Source: Methylotenera sp. UBA6020 (GTDB lineage Bacteria > Pseudomonadota > Gammaproteobacteria > Burkholderiales > Methylophilaceae). From it: DNA of 9,049 nucleotides. The notes under the pieces were generated by a model, which was given only the letters and a program-made list of their open reading frames with translations, did not search any database and had not been told where the DNA came from. Positions 1-7,582 of the stretch are shown here, piece after piece (positions within the stretch are counted from its first letter, which is position 1; each line of letters opens with the position of its first letter). The stretch spans positions 3,737 to 12,785 of the forward strand of contig DIZU01000084.1 in assembly GCA_002429455.1 (NCBI GenBank), written 5' to 3'. A program made the translations under genes and the position numbers.

Positions 1-500
1 GTCATGATATTAAGTCCCGACATCACATATTCATAGCTGCCTGCGTCTTGTACTGCAAGGGGTTGCCCATTGATGGTTAACTGCTTATCCTGATAGCGAA
101 TTTTATCCCCTGGCAAGCCAACCACACGCTTGATGTAATCGATTGAGGGTTCTGGCGGATAGTGAAATACAAAAACGTCGCCACGACTTGGATGATTAAT
201 TTCGAGAAACGTATTATTCAAAATTGGTACGCGTAAACCATAGGTGAATTTATTCACTAAAATATAATCACCTGCCAATAATGTTGGCATCATTGAGCCG
301 GATGGAATTTTAAACGGCTCTACAATAAATGAACGGACTAAAAAAACCACCAGAATCACCGGGAAAAAGCTTTTAGCGTATTCCACTAATATAGGTTCAT
401 CCGCACCGATAGCGCGGCTCTTACGTAATACCAAAATATCAAAAAGCCAAATCAGCCCAGTGATTACCAGTATTACGATCATGAATAATGCAAACATCAT
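1..500 (-). CDS. lepB: Signal peptidase I (leader peptidase), N-terminal 166 residues, cut by the window edge
   Basis: Signal peptidase I removes signal peptides from Sec and Tat substrates at the periplasmic face of the inner membrane. I translated the minus strand from the ATG at 500. It has two hydrophobic segments (about residues 1-25 and 42-60), as in the two-span proteobacterial enzyme. The SGSMMPT motif carries the catalytic serine (S69). The IKRVVGLPGD motif carries the general-base lysine (K124). Both members of the Ser/Lys dyad are therefore present. The C-terminal part of the catalytic fold lies beyond base 1, so whether the gene is intact cannot be judged. An AGGA Shine-Dalgarno lies 8 bases before the first ATG. 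A second in-frame ATG follows immediately and could also serve. The gene starts 18 bases after the lepA stop, the classical lepA-lepB arrangement, so the two are very likely co-transcribed. Confidence 0.97.
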   Translation of the reverse strand, partial: MMFALFMIVILVITGLIWLFDILVLRKSRAIGADEPILVEYAKSFFPVILVVFLVRSFIVEPFKIPSGSMMPTLLAGDYILVNKFTYGLRVPILNNTFLEINHPSRGDVFVFHYPPEPSIDYIKRVVGLPGDKIRYQDKQLTINGQPLAVQDAGSYEYVMSGLNIM

Positions 501-518
501 CAGTTATGTCCTCTACAA

Positions 519-2312
519 CTATTTGTCTTCAACTCGTAAAATTGCTAAAAACGCCTCTTGTGGAATCTCAACGTTACCCACTTGTTTCATGCGCTTTTTA
601 CCTTCTTTTTGCTTATCTAGTAATTTACGCTTACGTGAAACATCGCCACCATAACATTTGGCAATCACGTTTTTACGCATGGCCTTCACGGTTTCACGTG
701 CAATAATGTTAGCGCCAATAGATGCCTGAATCGCCACATCAAACATTTGGCGCGGAATCAGTTCACGCATTTTAGCCGCCACTTCACGGCCACGATGCAC
801 ACTATTAGCGCGATGCACAATCATACTAAGCGCATCTACCTTCTCGCCATTCACCATAATATCAAGCTTCACTAAATCTGCCGCGCGAAACTCTAAAAAC
901 TCGTAATCCATGGAGGCATAACCGCGGGACACCGATTTTAATTTATCAAAAAAATCTAGCACCACTTCATTGAGCGGCATTTCATAACTCAACATCACTT
1001 GCCGGCCCATATACTGCATATTCTTTTGTATTCCGCGCTTGTTGTTACACAAGGTCATGACTGGCCCTACGTAATCTTGCGGCATCAATAAATTCACATT
1101 GATCACAGGTTCACGCGTCTCTTCAACACGAGATGGTTCGGGGAGGCGCGATGGATTTTCTATCTGCACCACCGACCCATCTTTTAGCAATAACTCGTAT
1201 ACCACGGTTGGCGCGGTGGTAATCAAGTCCATGTCGTACTCACGCTCTAAGCGCTCTTGCACGATCTCCATGTGCAACAAGCCTAAAAAACCGCATCTAA
1301 AACCAAAACCTAATGCGGTTGAATTTTCAGGCTCGAATAAAAGAGAAGCATCGTTCAAGCTCAGCTTTTCAAGTGCTGTACGTAATGCTTCAAACTGGTT
1401 TGATTCTACCGGGTATAGCCCGGCAAACACCTGTGGCTTGACTTCTTTAAAACCGGCCAAGGCTTCTGTAGCTGGCCTGCCGGCTAAAGTGACGGTATCG
1501 CCTACTTTGGCGCTGGCAAGTTCTTTAATGCCAGCAATAATAAAGCCCACTTCACCCGCGGAAAGAGAGGGTTTTTGTAACGACTTTGGCGTAAAAACGC
1601 CTACCTGCTCGCATAAAAACTCTGCGCGTGTTGCCATGAGTCGAATTTTGTCTTTTGGCTTCAGCACGCCATCTATCACGCGTACCAGCATCACCACGCC
1701 AACATAATTATCGAACCAAGCATCAATCACTAGCGCTTTAAGCGGTTTTGTCACATCACCCACTGGATGCGGCACTTTGGCAATCACTGCCTCTAGTACA
1801 TCACGTACACCTAAGCCTGTTTTGGCTGAGCAACGCACGGCATCAGTCGCATCGATGCCAATCACATCTTCAATTTCTTGAATTACACGGTCCGGGTCGG
1901 CTGACGGCAAGTCAATTTTATTGAGTACGGCCGTGACTTCAACGCCTAAATCAAGGGCGGTATAGCAATTGGCAACACTCTGCGCCTCCACACCTTGACT
2001 CGCATCTACTACCAACAACGCACCTTCACAGGCAGACAGTGAGCGACTCACTTCATAGCTAAAATCGACATGGCCAGGGGTATCAATCAGATTAAGATTA
2101 TAAGTTTGTCCGTCATCGGCTTTGTATTGCAAGGCCGCAGTTTGCGCTTTGATGGTAATGCCGCGTTCGCGCTCAATATCCATAGAGTCAAGCACTTGCG
2201 CTTCCATTTCACGATCAGCTAAGCCGCCGCATAGCTGAATAATGCGATCAGCTAGTGTAGATTTACCGTGATCAATGTGGGCAATAATGGAGAAATTACG
2301 AATATTTTTCAT
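519..2312 (-). CDS. lepA: Elongation factor 4 (LepA), ribosome-associated GTPase
   Basis: LepA is a translational GTPase related to EF-G that binds ribosomes and affects initiation and elongation, especially under ionic stress. The 597-residue product has the usual family length. All G motifs are visible: AHIDHGKS (residues 11-18), the switch-I threonine T53 in RGITIKA, DTPGH (77-81), NKID (131-134) and CSAKTG (161-166). The EF-G-like domains follow, and the LepA-specific C-terminal domain ends with the typical [12 protein letters not shown] and [10 protein letters not shown] segments. The start at 2312 matches the family start ([18 protein letters not shown]), but the ribosome site before it is weak (AAAAGA). 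It is the first gene of a lepA-lepB unit and diverges from the YbhP-like gene. A loose TAAAAT box at 2382-2377 is the only promoter-like hexamer I noticed, without a clear -35 partner. Confidence 0.99.
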   Translation of the reverse strand: MKNIRNFSIIAHIDHGKSTLADRIIQLCGGLADREMEAQVLDSMDIERERGITIKAQTAALQYKADDGQTYNLNLIDTPGHVDFSYEVSRSLSACEGALLVVDASQGVEAQSVANCYTALDLGVEVTAVLNKIDLPSADPDRVIQEIEDVIGIDATDAVRCSAKTGLGVRDVLEAVIAKVPHPVGDVTKPLKALVIDAWFDNYVGVVMLVRVIDGVLKPKDKIRLMATRAEFLCEQVGVFTPKSLQKPSLSAGEVGFIIAGIKELASAKVGDTVTLAGRPATEALAGFKEVKPQVFAGLYPVESNQFEALRTALEKLSLNDASLLFEPENSTALGFGFRCGFLGLLHMEIVQERLEREYDMDLITTAPTVVYELLLKDGSVVQIENPSRLPEPSRVEETREPVINVNLLMPQDYVGPVMTLCNNKRGIQKNMQYMGRQVMLSYEMPLNEVVLDFFDKLKSVSRGYASMDYEFLEFRAADLVKLDIMVNGEKVDALSMIVHRANSVHRGREVAAKMRELIPRQMFDVAIQASIGANIIARETVKAMRKNVIAKCYGGDVSRKRKLLDKQKEGKKRMKQVGNVEIPQEAFLAILRVEDK

Positions 2313-2342
2313 GTGGTCTTTTAAGCTTTTTTACAAATAGAT

Positions 2343-2361
2343 AAGGCGCCTATAGCGCCTT
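2343..2361. other. Small hairpin in the lepA/ybhP divergent intergenic region
   Basis: AAGGCGC and GCGCCTT form a perfect 7-bp stem around a CTATA loop. On the plus strand it is followed by TTTT and looks like a short terminator, but no plus-strand gene ends here. On the minus strand it would lie in the lepA leader, about 30 bases before the start codon. The AAAAGGCG at 2418-2425 can also pair with CGCCTTTT at 2356-2363, which excludes the first hairpin. It may be a remnant terminator or a leader structure. The function is unknown. Confidence 0.5.
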
Positions 2362-2411
2362 TTCAAAACAAGTATGATTTTACAACAAATGCTTGATTAG
2401 TTTGTAATTAA

Positions 2412-2439
2412 TTGCTTAAAAGGCGTATTGTTGTATCAT
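2412..2439 (+). promoter_or_regulatory. Possible sigma-70-type promoter for the ybhP-clsB unit
   Basis: TTGCTT (2412-2417) and TATCAT (2434-2439) are separated by 16 bases and lie upstream of the first plus-strand gene. The -10 box differs from consensus at one position and the -35 box is poor. Transcription would start near 2446, about 30 bases before the TTG start codon. This is suggestive only. Confidence 0.3.
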
Positions 2440-2474
2440 CAACACCATGACAAACCCAATTAGGCGAGCTAAGT

Positions 2475-3230
2475 TTGCATAACACGCTTCGCATTGCCAC
2501 ATTCAATATCCATAAAGGCGTTACCCACTTTAACGCCCGTTTTGCCTTGCATCACCAGCGTGAACTGCTTCGAAAGCTACAAGCAGACGTCGTGTTTTTA
2601 CAAGAAGTGCAAGACGTACATGCCAAACATAGCAAACGCTTTATGGCATGGCCAGAACTTGGGCAGGCAGAGTTTTTGGCAGATGTAATTTGGCCAGACT
2701 ATGCCTATGGAAAAAATTCAGTGTATCCCGCAGGCCACCATGGCAACGCGCTGCTTTCAAAATTTCCGATTATTCAAACTACAAACGTAGACATTTCTGC
2801 GCATGCCGTGGAGCAGCGCGGCATGTTGCATTGTGAAATCAACCCGCCGGGCTGGACAGTACCGTTACATGCAATTTGTGTACATCTTGGCTTGTTTGCA
2901 CAATGGCGGCATCAACAATTAGTTACTGTAGCTGATTATATTGAGCAACATGTACCTTTAGGCGCGCCTTTAATCATTGCCGGGGATTTTAATGATTGGA
3001 GTATGCGCGCAGGACGAGTTTTTGCAGAGCGTTTACGTGTACGTGAAGTATTCGAGCATCATGTAGGCAAGCCGGCTCGGAGCTTTCCTTCCTGGTTGCC
3101 CGTATTAAGGCTAGACCGCATCTATGTACGTGGTTTTCATGTAAAACATGTAGAAGTGCATTCAGGACCACAATTCGTTAAGTTGTCGGACCATGCTGTA
3201 CTCACCGCGACCTTAATCAAAGAACTATAA
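2475..3230 (+). CDS. ybhP: Endonuclease/exonuclease/phosphatase-family protein, YbhP-like
   Basis: The 251-residue protein has the metal-dependent endonuclease/exonuclease/phosphatase fold. Visible motifs in order are ATFNIHKG (N11), LQEV (metal-binding E44), GNALLSKFPI (90-99), VHLG (H137), AGDFNDW (D171, N173), LDRIY (D214) and SDHAV (D239, H240), so the active-site set is complete. I see no signal peptide or membrane segment. The start codon is TTG: the frame is closed by TGA at 2448 and there is no ATG or GTG before the conserved core. GAG at 2466-2468 may be its ribosome site. The gene sits 5 bases before a ClsB-type cardiolipin synthase, the same pairing as ybhP-clsB in E. coli, which suggests a phospholipid-related job. 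The actual substrate (DNA, phospholipid or another phosphodiester) cannot be read from sequence. Confidence 0.85.
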   Translation: MHNTLRIATFNIHKGVTHFNARFALHHQRELLRKLQADVVFLQEVQDVHAKHSKRFMAWPELGQAEFLADVIWPDYAYGKNSVYPAGHHGNALLSKFPIIQTTNVDISAHAVEQRGMLHCEINPPGWTVPLHAICVHLGLFAQWRHQQLVTVADYIEQHVPLGAPLIIAGDFNDWSMRAGRVFAERLRVREVFEHHVGKPARSFPSWLPVLRLDRIYVRGFHVKHVEVHSGPQFVKLSDHAVLTATLIKEL

Positions 3231-3235
3231 AAAGT

Positions 3236-4420
3236 ATGATGCATTTTATTGGCGGCAATCAAATCAAGTTATTGCGTAATGGCACTGAGTATTTCCCCGC
3301 GTTAGAAGCTGCTATCGAAAGCGCAGTGCATGAAATTTATCTGCAAACCTATATTTACAAAGCGGATGCAGCCGGGATTTGTATCGGCAATGCACTAAAG
3401 CAGGCTGCGCAACGTGGCGTAACGGTCAATGTACTGCTTGATGGGTTTGGCTGCAAAGACTTGTCCAAAGCGTATATTCAAGAGCTAGAACTAGCGGGTG
3501 TACAGGTAATGTTTTATCGACCAAAAATATCACCTTGGACTTTGAAAAAAAGGCGGTTGCGGCGCTTGCATCGTAAAGTCGCGGTAATAGATAGTAAGAT
3601 CGGCTTTGTCGGCGGTATCAATATCATCGATGATTGCAGTGTTGACCATCTACACCACAACGCACCGCCTCGCATTGATTATGCCGTACGTATAGAGGGC
3701 AGGTTATTGCCAGTCATGGTTGCGAGCGTACACAAGCTTTGGCGTCGCATCGCATGGGCGCACTTACAGCAGGTCGATATGAGTGCGGCTAAGGCTACAC
3801 CACATATCCCACAGCATAATATTGAAGGCAGCGTAAAAGAAGGGATGAAAGCAAAGTTTGTGTTGCGAGACAACGTATTACATAGACGCGATATTGAAGA
3901 GGCCTATTTAGCTGCCATAGGCCATGCCAAATCAGAAATTATCATCGCCAATGCTTACTTTGTACCTGGCAGAAGATTTCGTAAAGCATTGCTAGCAGCG
4001 GCCAAGCGCGGAGTAGTAGTTAAGCTGCTATTGCAAGGGCGTATGGAGTATTTTTTAATGTTTGCTACCCATGCTTTTTATAATGAGTTTTTACGAAACG
4101 GCATCGAGATTTACGAATACCGTAAAAGCTTTATGCATAGCAAAGTCGCGGTGATTGATAGTCAATGGGCGACTATTGGATCATCCAACATTGATCCATT
4201 TAGCTTGTTTTTGGCACGCGAGGCAAATGTGCTGGTGCAAGATACGACATTTGCAACGGAGTTACGGACGGATATTATTTCCACCATTCAGGAAGGCGCC
4301 CATCGTGTCTCAGCACAGGAATGGGCGCGGGGTAACTTGGTTAAACGCATTGCTTCATGGCTGGCATACGGATTAGTACGCGTGTTTTTGGGTGTGATCG
4401 GCTATTCAAACGAGCGATAA
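3236..4420 (+). CDS. clsB: Cardiolipin synthase, ClsB type (phospholipase D superfamily)
   Basis: ClsB-type enzymes make cardiolipin or related phospholipids by phosphatidyl transfer at the inner membrane. The 394-residue protein has two HKD motifs: HRKVAVID (H112, K114, D119, followed by GFVGGINI) and HSKVAVID (H301, K303, D308, followed by GSSNID). Both catalytic halves are intact. There is no pair of N-terminal membrane spans, unlike ClsA, which favours ClsB. The C-terminal segment (about 370-391, with LAYGLVRVFLGVIGY) is hydrophobic and may aid membrane association. It begins 5 bases after the YbhP-like stop, so the two genes are almost certainly co-transcribed and probably coupled. The ribosome site is weak. 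Two adjacent ATGs (3236, 3239) can serve as the start. The ybhN gene that completes the E. coli trio is absent. A related phospholipase D-type transferase remains possible. Confidence 0.9.
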   Translation: MMHFIGGNQIKLLRNGTEYFPALEAAIESAVHEIYLQTYIYKADAAGICIGNALKQAAQRGVTVNVLLDGFGCKDLSKAYIQELELAGVQVMFYRPKISPWTLKKRRLRRLHRKVAVIDSKIGFVGGINIIDDCSVDHLHHNAPPRIDYAVRIEGRLLPVMVASVHKLWRRIAWAHLQQVDMSAAKATPHIPQHNIEGSVKEGMKAKFVLRDNVLHRRDIEEAYLAAIGHAKSEIIIANAYFVPGRRFRKALLAAAKRGVVVKLLLQGRMEYFLMFATHAFYNEFLRNGIEIYEYRKSFMHSKVAVIDSQWATIGSSNIDPFSLFLAREANVLVQDTTFATELRTDIISTIQEGAHRVSAQEWARGNLVKRIASWLAYGLVRVFLGVIGYSNER

Positions 4421-4528
4421 CCACCTCATAATTTTGCTTAAGATGGCTTGCCAGAAATTTTGTAACACATATTAAATACCTGTAAAAACTGTTCATCTAA
4501 CCTAAGTTTGATTACCGTCGAGCTTTAC

Positions 4529-4562
4529 TAAGACTAAGCTCACCTTTGTGGGCTTAGTCTTA
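4529..4562. terminator. Bidirectional terminator-like hairpin between convergent clsB and mucD
   Basis: Bases 4529-4543 pair with 4548-4562, giving a 15-bp stem with one G-T pair around a CTTT loop. It lies about 110 bases after the clsB stop and 7 bases after the mucD stop, where convergent genes need termination. Neither side has a good run of T, so it may act as a weak intrinsic terminator or as a 3'-end stabiliser. The structure itself is certain from the sequence. Confidence 0.7.
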
Positions 4563-4569
4563 CATCCAT

Positions 4570-6000
4570 CTATTTTGACGTGGGGATTTTCACTGGCACA
4601 TAAAGAGTATTTTCTCCACGTTGCACTAGCAAAGCAATCGTTTTGCCAACAGCGAACCCAGCAAGCTGTTTATTAAACTGCTCCAAATTTTGCACTAAAG
4701 TGTTATTAAGACCAAGGATGACATCACCGCGACGAACACCCGCTTGAGCCACCGCTCCTTGCGCATCCAACACCAAAAGGCCGTTCTTACCGTTTAATTT
4801 TTTCTTTTGTTGTGGTGTCAGCTCTTTCAACATCAAGCCAATACGGTTCGCTTCCGGCTTAGCGACCGGCTTGCTATTTTGCGCAACCTCGGCTGATTCC
4901 GTCGGCATTTCACCCACACCGATATTGAGTACTTTTGTACTGCCTTTGCGCAAAACTTCCACAGCGGCTATTTTGCCAGGCTTGGTGGACCCAACTGCAC
5001 GCGGCAAATCGGCGGAGGCAACAATAGGCTTGCCATCGAATTTAATAATTACATCGCCAGCTTCCAAACCGCCTTTATCAGCAGGACCATTTTTCTCAAC
5101 ACCAGCCACCAATGCACCGCTGGTATTTCTCATTCCGAACGACTCAGCAAGCTCTTTGGTGAGTTCCTGAATGGCAATGCCTAACCAACCACGTGTGATT
5201 TTTCCACTTGCTTTTAGTTGATTTGAAATATCAATGGCCACATCAATCGGAATCGCAAAGGACAAACCCATCGAACCGCCGCTGCGGCTGTAAATTTGTG
5301 AATTGATACCAACGACTTCGCCGTTCAAGTTAAACAAAGGCCCCCCTGAGTTACCAGGGTTAATCGCTACATCAGTTTGAATGAATGGCACAAAGTTTTC
5401 TTGTGGTAGCGCACGCCCTTTAGCACTGACAATACCGGCAGTCATGGTGTTCTCTAAGCCAAAAGGTGAACCAATCGCAGCAACCCACTCACCTACTTTC
5501 AGTTTATTTGGGTCGCCAGGAGTCACTTTGGGCAACCCAGTCGCTTCAATCTTCACCAGTGCCACATCTGTACGTTTATCAACACCAATAATTTTGGCTT
5601 TAAATTCACGCTTATCAAACAATTTAACAATCACCTCGTCTGCTTCAGACACCACGTGTGCATTCGTTAAAATGTAACCATCGCTACTAATGATAAAGCC
5701 TGAACCTAGTGATTGTGACTTGTATTCAGACGGTGGTGCGCCATTTTGCCCAGGTGCACCAGGCATACTTGGAATACCGAAGCGTTTAAAGAATTCTTGC
5801 ATTTGCTCATCGTCTGGCATACCAGGAAACGGCATGGCGCCCGCATCAACATGCACATTTTGCGTAACACTGATATTGACGACTTCTGCACCATGCTTTT
5901 CGGCCAGCTCGGTAAAATCCGGCAAGTCTTTTGCATAGACATTCAAATTAACCGCCGAAATTAAGCCAAAAGTAACAGCGACAATCCAACTTCTCATCAT
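4570..6000 (-). CDS. mucD: Periplasmic serine protease, DegP/DegQ/MucD type
   Basis: Do-family (HtrA) protease and chaperone of the periplasm that removes misfolded envelope proteins. The 476-residue protein begins with a signal peptide likely cut after VYA (residue 23). The protease domain carries the triad H115 (TNAHVV), D145 (RTDVALVKI) and S218 (NPGNSGGP). A Met/Pro/Gly-rich loop occupies about 50-95 and lacks the cysteine pair of E. coli DegP; I see no cysteine in the protein. PDZ1 starts near GWLGI (about 270-360) and PDZ2 near 385-472. Length and two PDZ domains fit DegP, DegQ and MucD; the location after rseA-rseB-rseC favours the name mucD. A strong GAGG ribosome site lies 7 bases before the ATG at 6000. 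It starts 81 bases after the rseC stop, with no clear internal promoter, so it is probably the last gene of the rpoE transcript. It is not DegS, which has one PDZ domain and a membrane anchor. Confidence 0.95.
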   Translation of the reverse strand: MMRSWIVAVTFGLISAVNLNVYAKDLPDFTELAEKHGAEVVNISVTQNVHVDAGAMPFPGMPDDEQMQEFFKRFGIPSMPGAPGQNGAPPSEYKSQSLGSGFIISSDGYILTNAHVVSEADEVIVKLFDKREFKAKIIGVDKRTDVALVKIEATGLPKVTPGDPNKLKVGEWVAAIGSPFGLENTMTAGIVSAKGRALPQENFVPFIQTDVAINPGNSGGPLFNLNGEVVGINSQIYSRSGGSMGLSFAIPIDVAIDISNQLKASGKITRGWLGIAIQELTKELAESFGMRNTSGALVAGVEKNGPADKGGLEAGDVIIKFDGKPIVASADLPRAVGSTKPGKIAAVEVLRKGSTKVLNIGVGEMPTESAEVAQNSKPVAKPEANRIGLMLKELTPQQKKKLNGKNGLLVLDAQGAVAQAGVRRGDVILGLNNTLVQNLEQFNKQLAGFAVGKTIALLVQRGENTLYVPVKIPTSK

Positions 6001-6081
6001 CTATTCACCTCGTTCAGTTTGAAATTTTACTCTGCTTACAACTACTACATTCACACCCGCAACATTCATATCAGTGGCGTT

Positions 6082-6543
6082 TTAATCTTCCACTATGTCA
6101 TCTGCATGACGCAAAATAACCGCCTGATATTTTGCACTGCAGGCTTTATCCGCACGATCAAAACCAATCAAGTGGCCTTTTACCCAGATAAACCCCAATA
6201 CCAAGCCTGATACTGCGCCTAAAATTACATAAAATTCGTTATTAAAAAACACATCAGCCAACACAGCGCCGATGAGCATGCCAAGCAAAGGCACGACATA
6301 AAGAAAGAAGACTGAATTGAGCATCGCATGCTCATCGATGCCTACCACTACACTGTCACCGATGTTTGCATTAATCGGATTTTCAGCATTAAACGCGTGG
6401 CTTTTATGGCCAAGCAGCTTACCCCAAGCCGCGTTTCCACACCCGCGCTTTTGGCCACAAAGGCTACAAGCGGTGCGTCTTTCAATCTCTAAGGTCGCTT
6501 GATTATCAGTTCGCCCAGTAACAATTGCATATTCTTCTATCAT
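6082..6543 (-). CDS. rseC: RseC/MucC-family inner-membrane protein
   Basis: RseC-family proteins are small inner-membrane proteins of sigma-E operons, also linked to electron transfer for SoxR reduction and thiamine-related processes in other bacteria. The exact role is poorly defined. The 153-residue product starts with a short soluble domain containing C26, C29 and C35 (C-x2-C-x5-C), the family signature that may bind a metal or a cluster. Two hydrophobic spans follow (about 73-98 and 101-120), then a short tail. The length is close to the E. coli protein (about 159). The ATG at 6543 is the only possible start before an upstream stop, but the bases ahead of it are pyrimidine-rich and offer no Shine-Dalgarno. 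The gene begins 38 bases after the rseB stop, so translation may depend on upstream genes. Confidence 0.88.
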   Translation of the reverse strand: MIEEYAIVTGRTDNQATLEIERRTACSLCGQKRGCGNAAWGKLLGHKSHAFNAENPINANIGDSVVVGIDEHAMLNSVFFLYVVPLLGMLIGAVLADVFFNNEFYVILGAVSGLVLGFIWVKGHLIGFDRADKACSAKYQAVILRHADDIVED

Positions 6544-6581
6544 GGTGAAAAGTGGTGTTTTGTGTGATGCGAGTTAATCGA

Positions 6582-7577
6582 TTATTTCTTAAATACGACT
6601 GCGTTGGCGATTTGTGCAACAGCTGCTTCTGGCACTTCGCCCACAACCGTAATTTGGTATCCATCAGTCACTTGCGCATAAAAGCTGGTATTACCCACTA
6701 TTTTATGGCCGGTTCTAGGTTTAATGTTTTTAGTCACAGGTTCAATAAATAAAGATACAGAAGCTAACCCATCTGAAAATACCATCTGAGTTACAGGTAA
6801 AGATTTACCATGCACCATGCGTATCATTTGATCAACCTTGCGGTAGCCTGCTGGCAACTCTTTAATCGCCCAAGCTGTAGATACCCTATTATCAACGATG
6901 GTGGTCGCTTCATTTTCCATCACATAGTTTTTTTTGTTATCGATCTTAGGTTGAAACCAATCTAAATCAAGGGTATTTAATAGCCCTATTTGATTAAAAG
7001 CAATGCTATCCATGATTTCATTATGGCTATTGAACGTCATCGACTTTAATAACAAACCGTATTCTGTATCTATCCACAATCGGTAGCTATATCTTAAGTT
7101 GTCTTTCGGTTCCAAAAAGTACATCTGAGCCTGGCGACCAGCCACACGCTCAAATTCACCAACACGCAACGTGTAACTTTCTTTTACAGCATCCAGGTTT
7201 GTCGGCAAAATAGCAGGAAACATATTTTGACCACGCCGCTTTTCAATCACTATTTTTTCGTTTTTTGGATTGAAGATAACCAAGTCGTTGCCTTGACTAA
7301 ACACCTCTCGTGGCGAACCATCAAGCACCATATTGCGAGCGAACTCGCCTTTACCGTTAAACAAATGGGTGATTTGAACTGATTTAGTTTGTTGACCTGT
7401 CTGATAAACAAATATGCCTTGGTAACTCAAGGCATGTGCTGCCATAGCTGTTTTCTGTAGCGCCTGCCACAGGGCTTCAGCGTTAGTAGTTTGCACACTT
7501 ATGGTTGCGCCTAAAGTTGTACCGGCAAAACCCAGCGTTGTACTGGCAAGTAAGCAAGCCAGAACAAAACGTTTCAT
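6582..7577 (-). CDS. rseB: RseB/MucB, periplasmic regulator of the anti-sigma factor
   Basis: RseB binds the periplasmic part of RseA and shields it from cleavage until misfolded or mislocalised envelope components displace it. The product has a signal peptide (MKRFVLACLLASTT, with cleavage likely near FAG or LGA), then the LolA-like large domain (about residues 30-200) and the smaller C-terminal domain (about 215-325). The size (331 residues) is typical. Two starts are possible. The ATG at 7583 overlaps the rseA stop by one base (TAATG), but its GGAG ribosome site is only 2 bases away. The ATG at 7577 has the same GGAG at 8 bases and gives a cleaner signal peptide, so I chose 7577. Either way translation is coupled to rseA. 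VLAC looks like a lipobox but lies too close to the N terminus to be one. Confidence 0.93.
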   Translation of the reverse strand: MKRFVLACLLASTTLGFAGTTLGATISVQTTNAEALWQALQKTAMAAHALSYQGIFVYQTGQQTKSVQITHLFNGKGEFARNMVLDGSPREVFSQGNDLVIFNPKNEKIVIEKRRGQNMFPAILPTNLDAVKESYTLRVGEFERVAGRQAQMYFLEPKDNLRYSYRLWIDTEYGLLLKSMTFNSHNEIMDSIAFNQIGLLNTLDLDWFQPKIDNKKNYVMENEATTIVDNRVSTAWAIKELPAGYRKVDQMIRMVHGKSLPVTQMVFSDGLASVSLFIEPVTKNIKPRTGHKIVGNTSFYAQVTDGYQITVVGEVPEAAVAQIANAVVFKK

Positions 7578-7582
7578 AAGCA

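Noticed and set aside
1099..1707. A 202-codon open frame on the plus strand within lepA
   Set aside because: It is the reverse-strand shadow of a highly conserved GTPase gene, and its Ser/Pro/Thr-rich translation has no recognisable domain.
4421..4528. The clsB downstream region as a possible small gene or ncRNA
   Set aside because: I found no open frame with a ribosome site and no structure other than the terminator-like hairpin that follows.
4871..5677. Two plus-strand open frames of about 98 codons within mucD
   Set aside because: They lie fully antisense to the protease and PDZ domains of an intact Do-family gene and show only low-complexity Ser/Pro/Ala translations.
7551..7577. Lipoprotein signal (VLAC) at the start of RseB
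   Set aside because: The cysteine is only the eighth residue from the preferred start, too near the N terminus for a type II signal peptide; RseB proteins are normally soluble in the periplasm.
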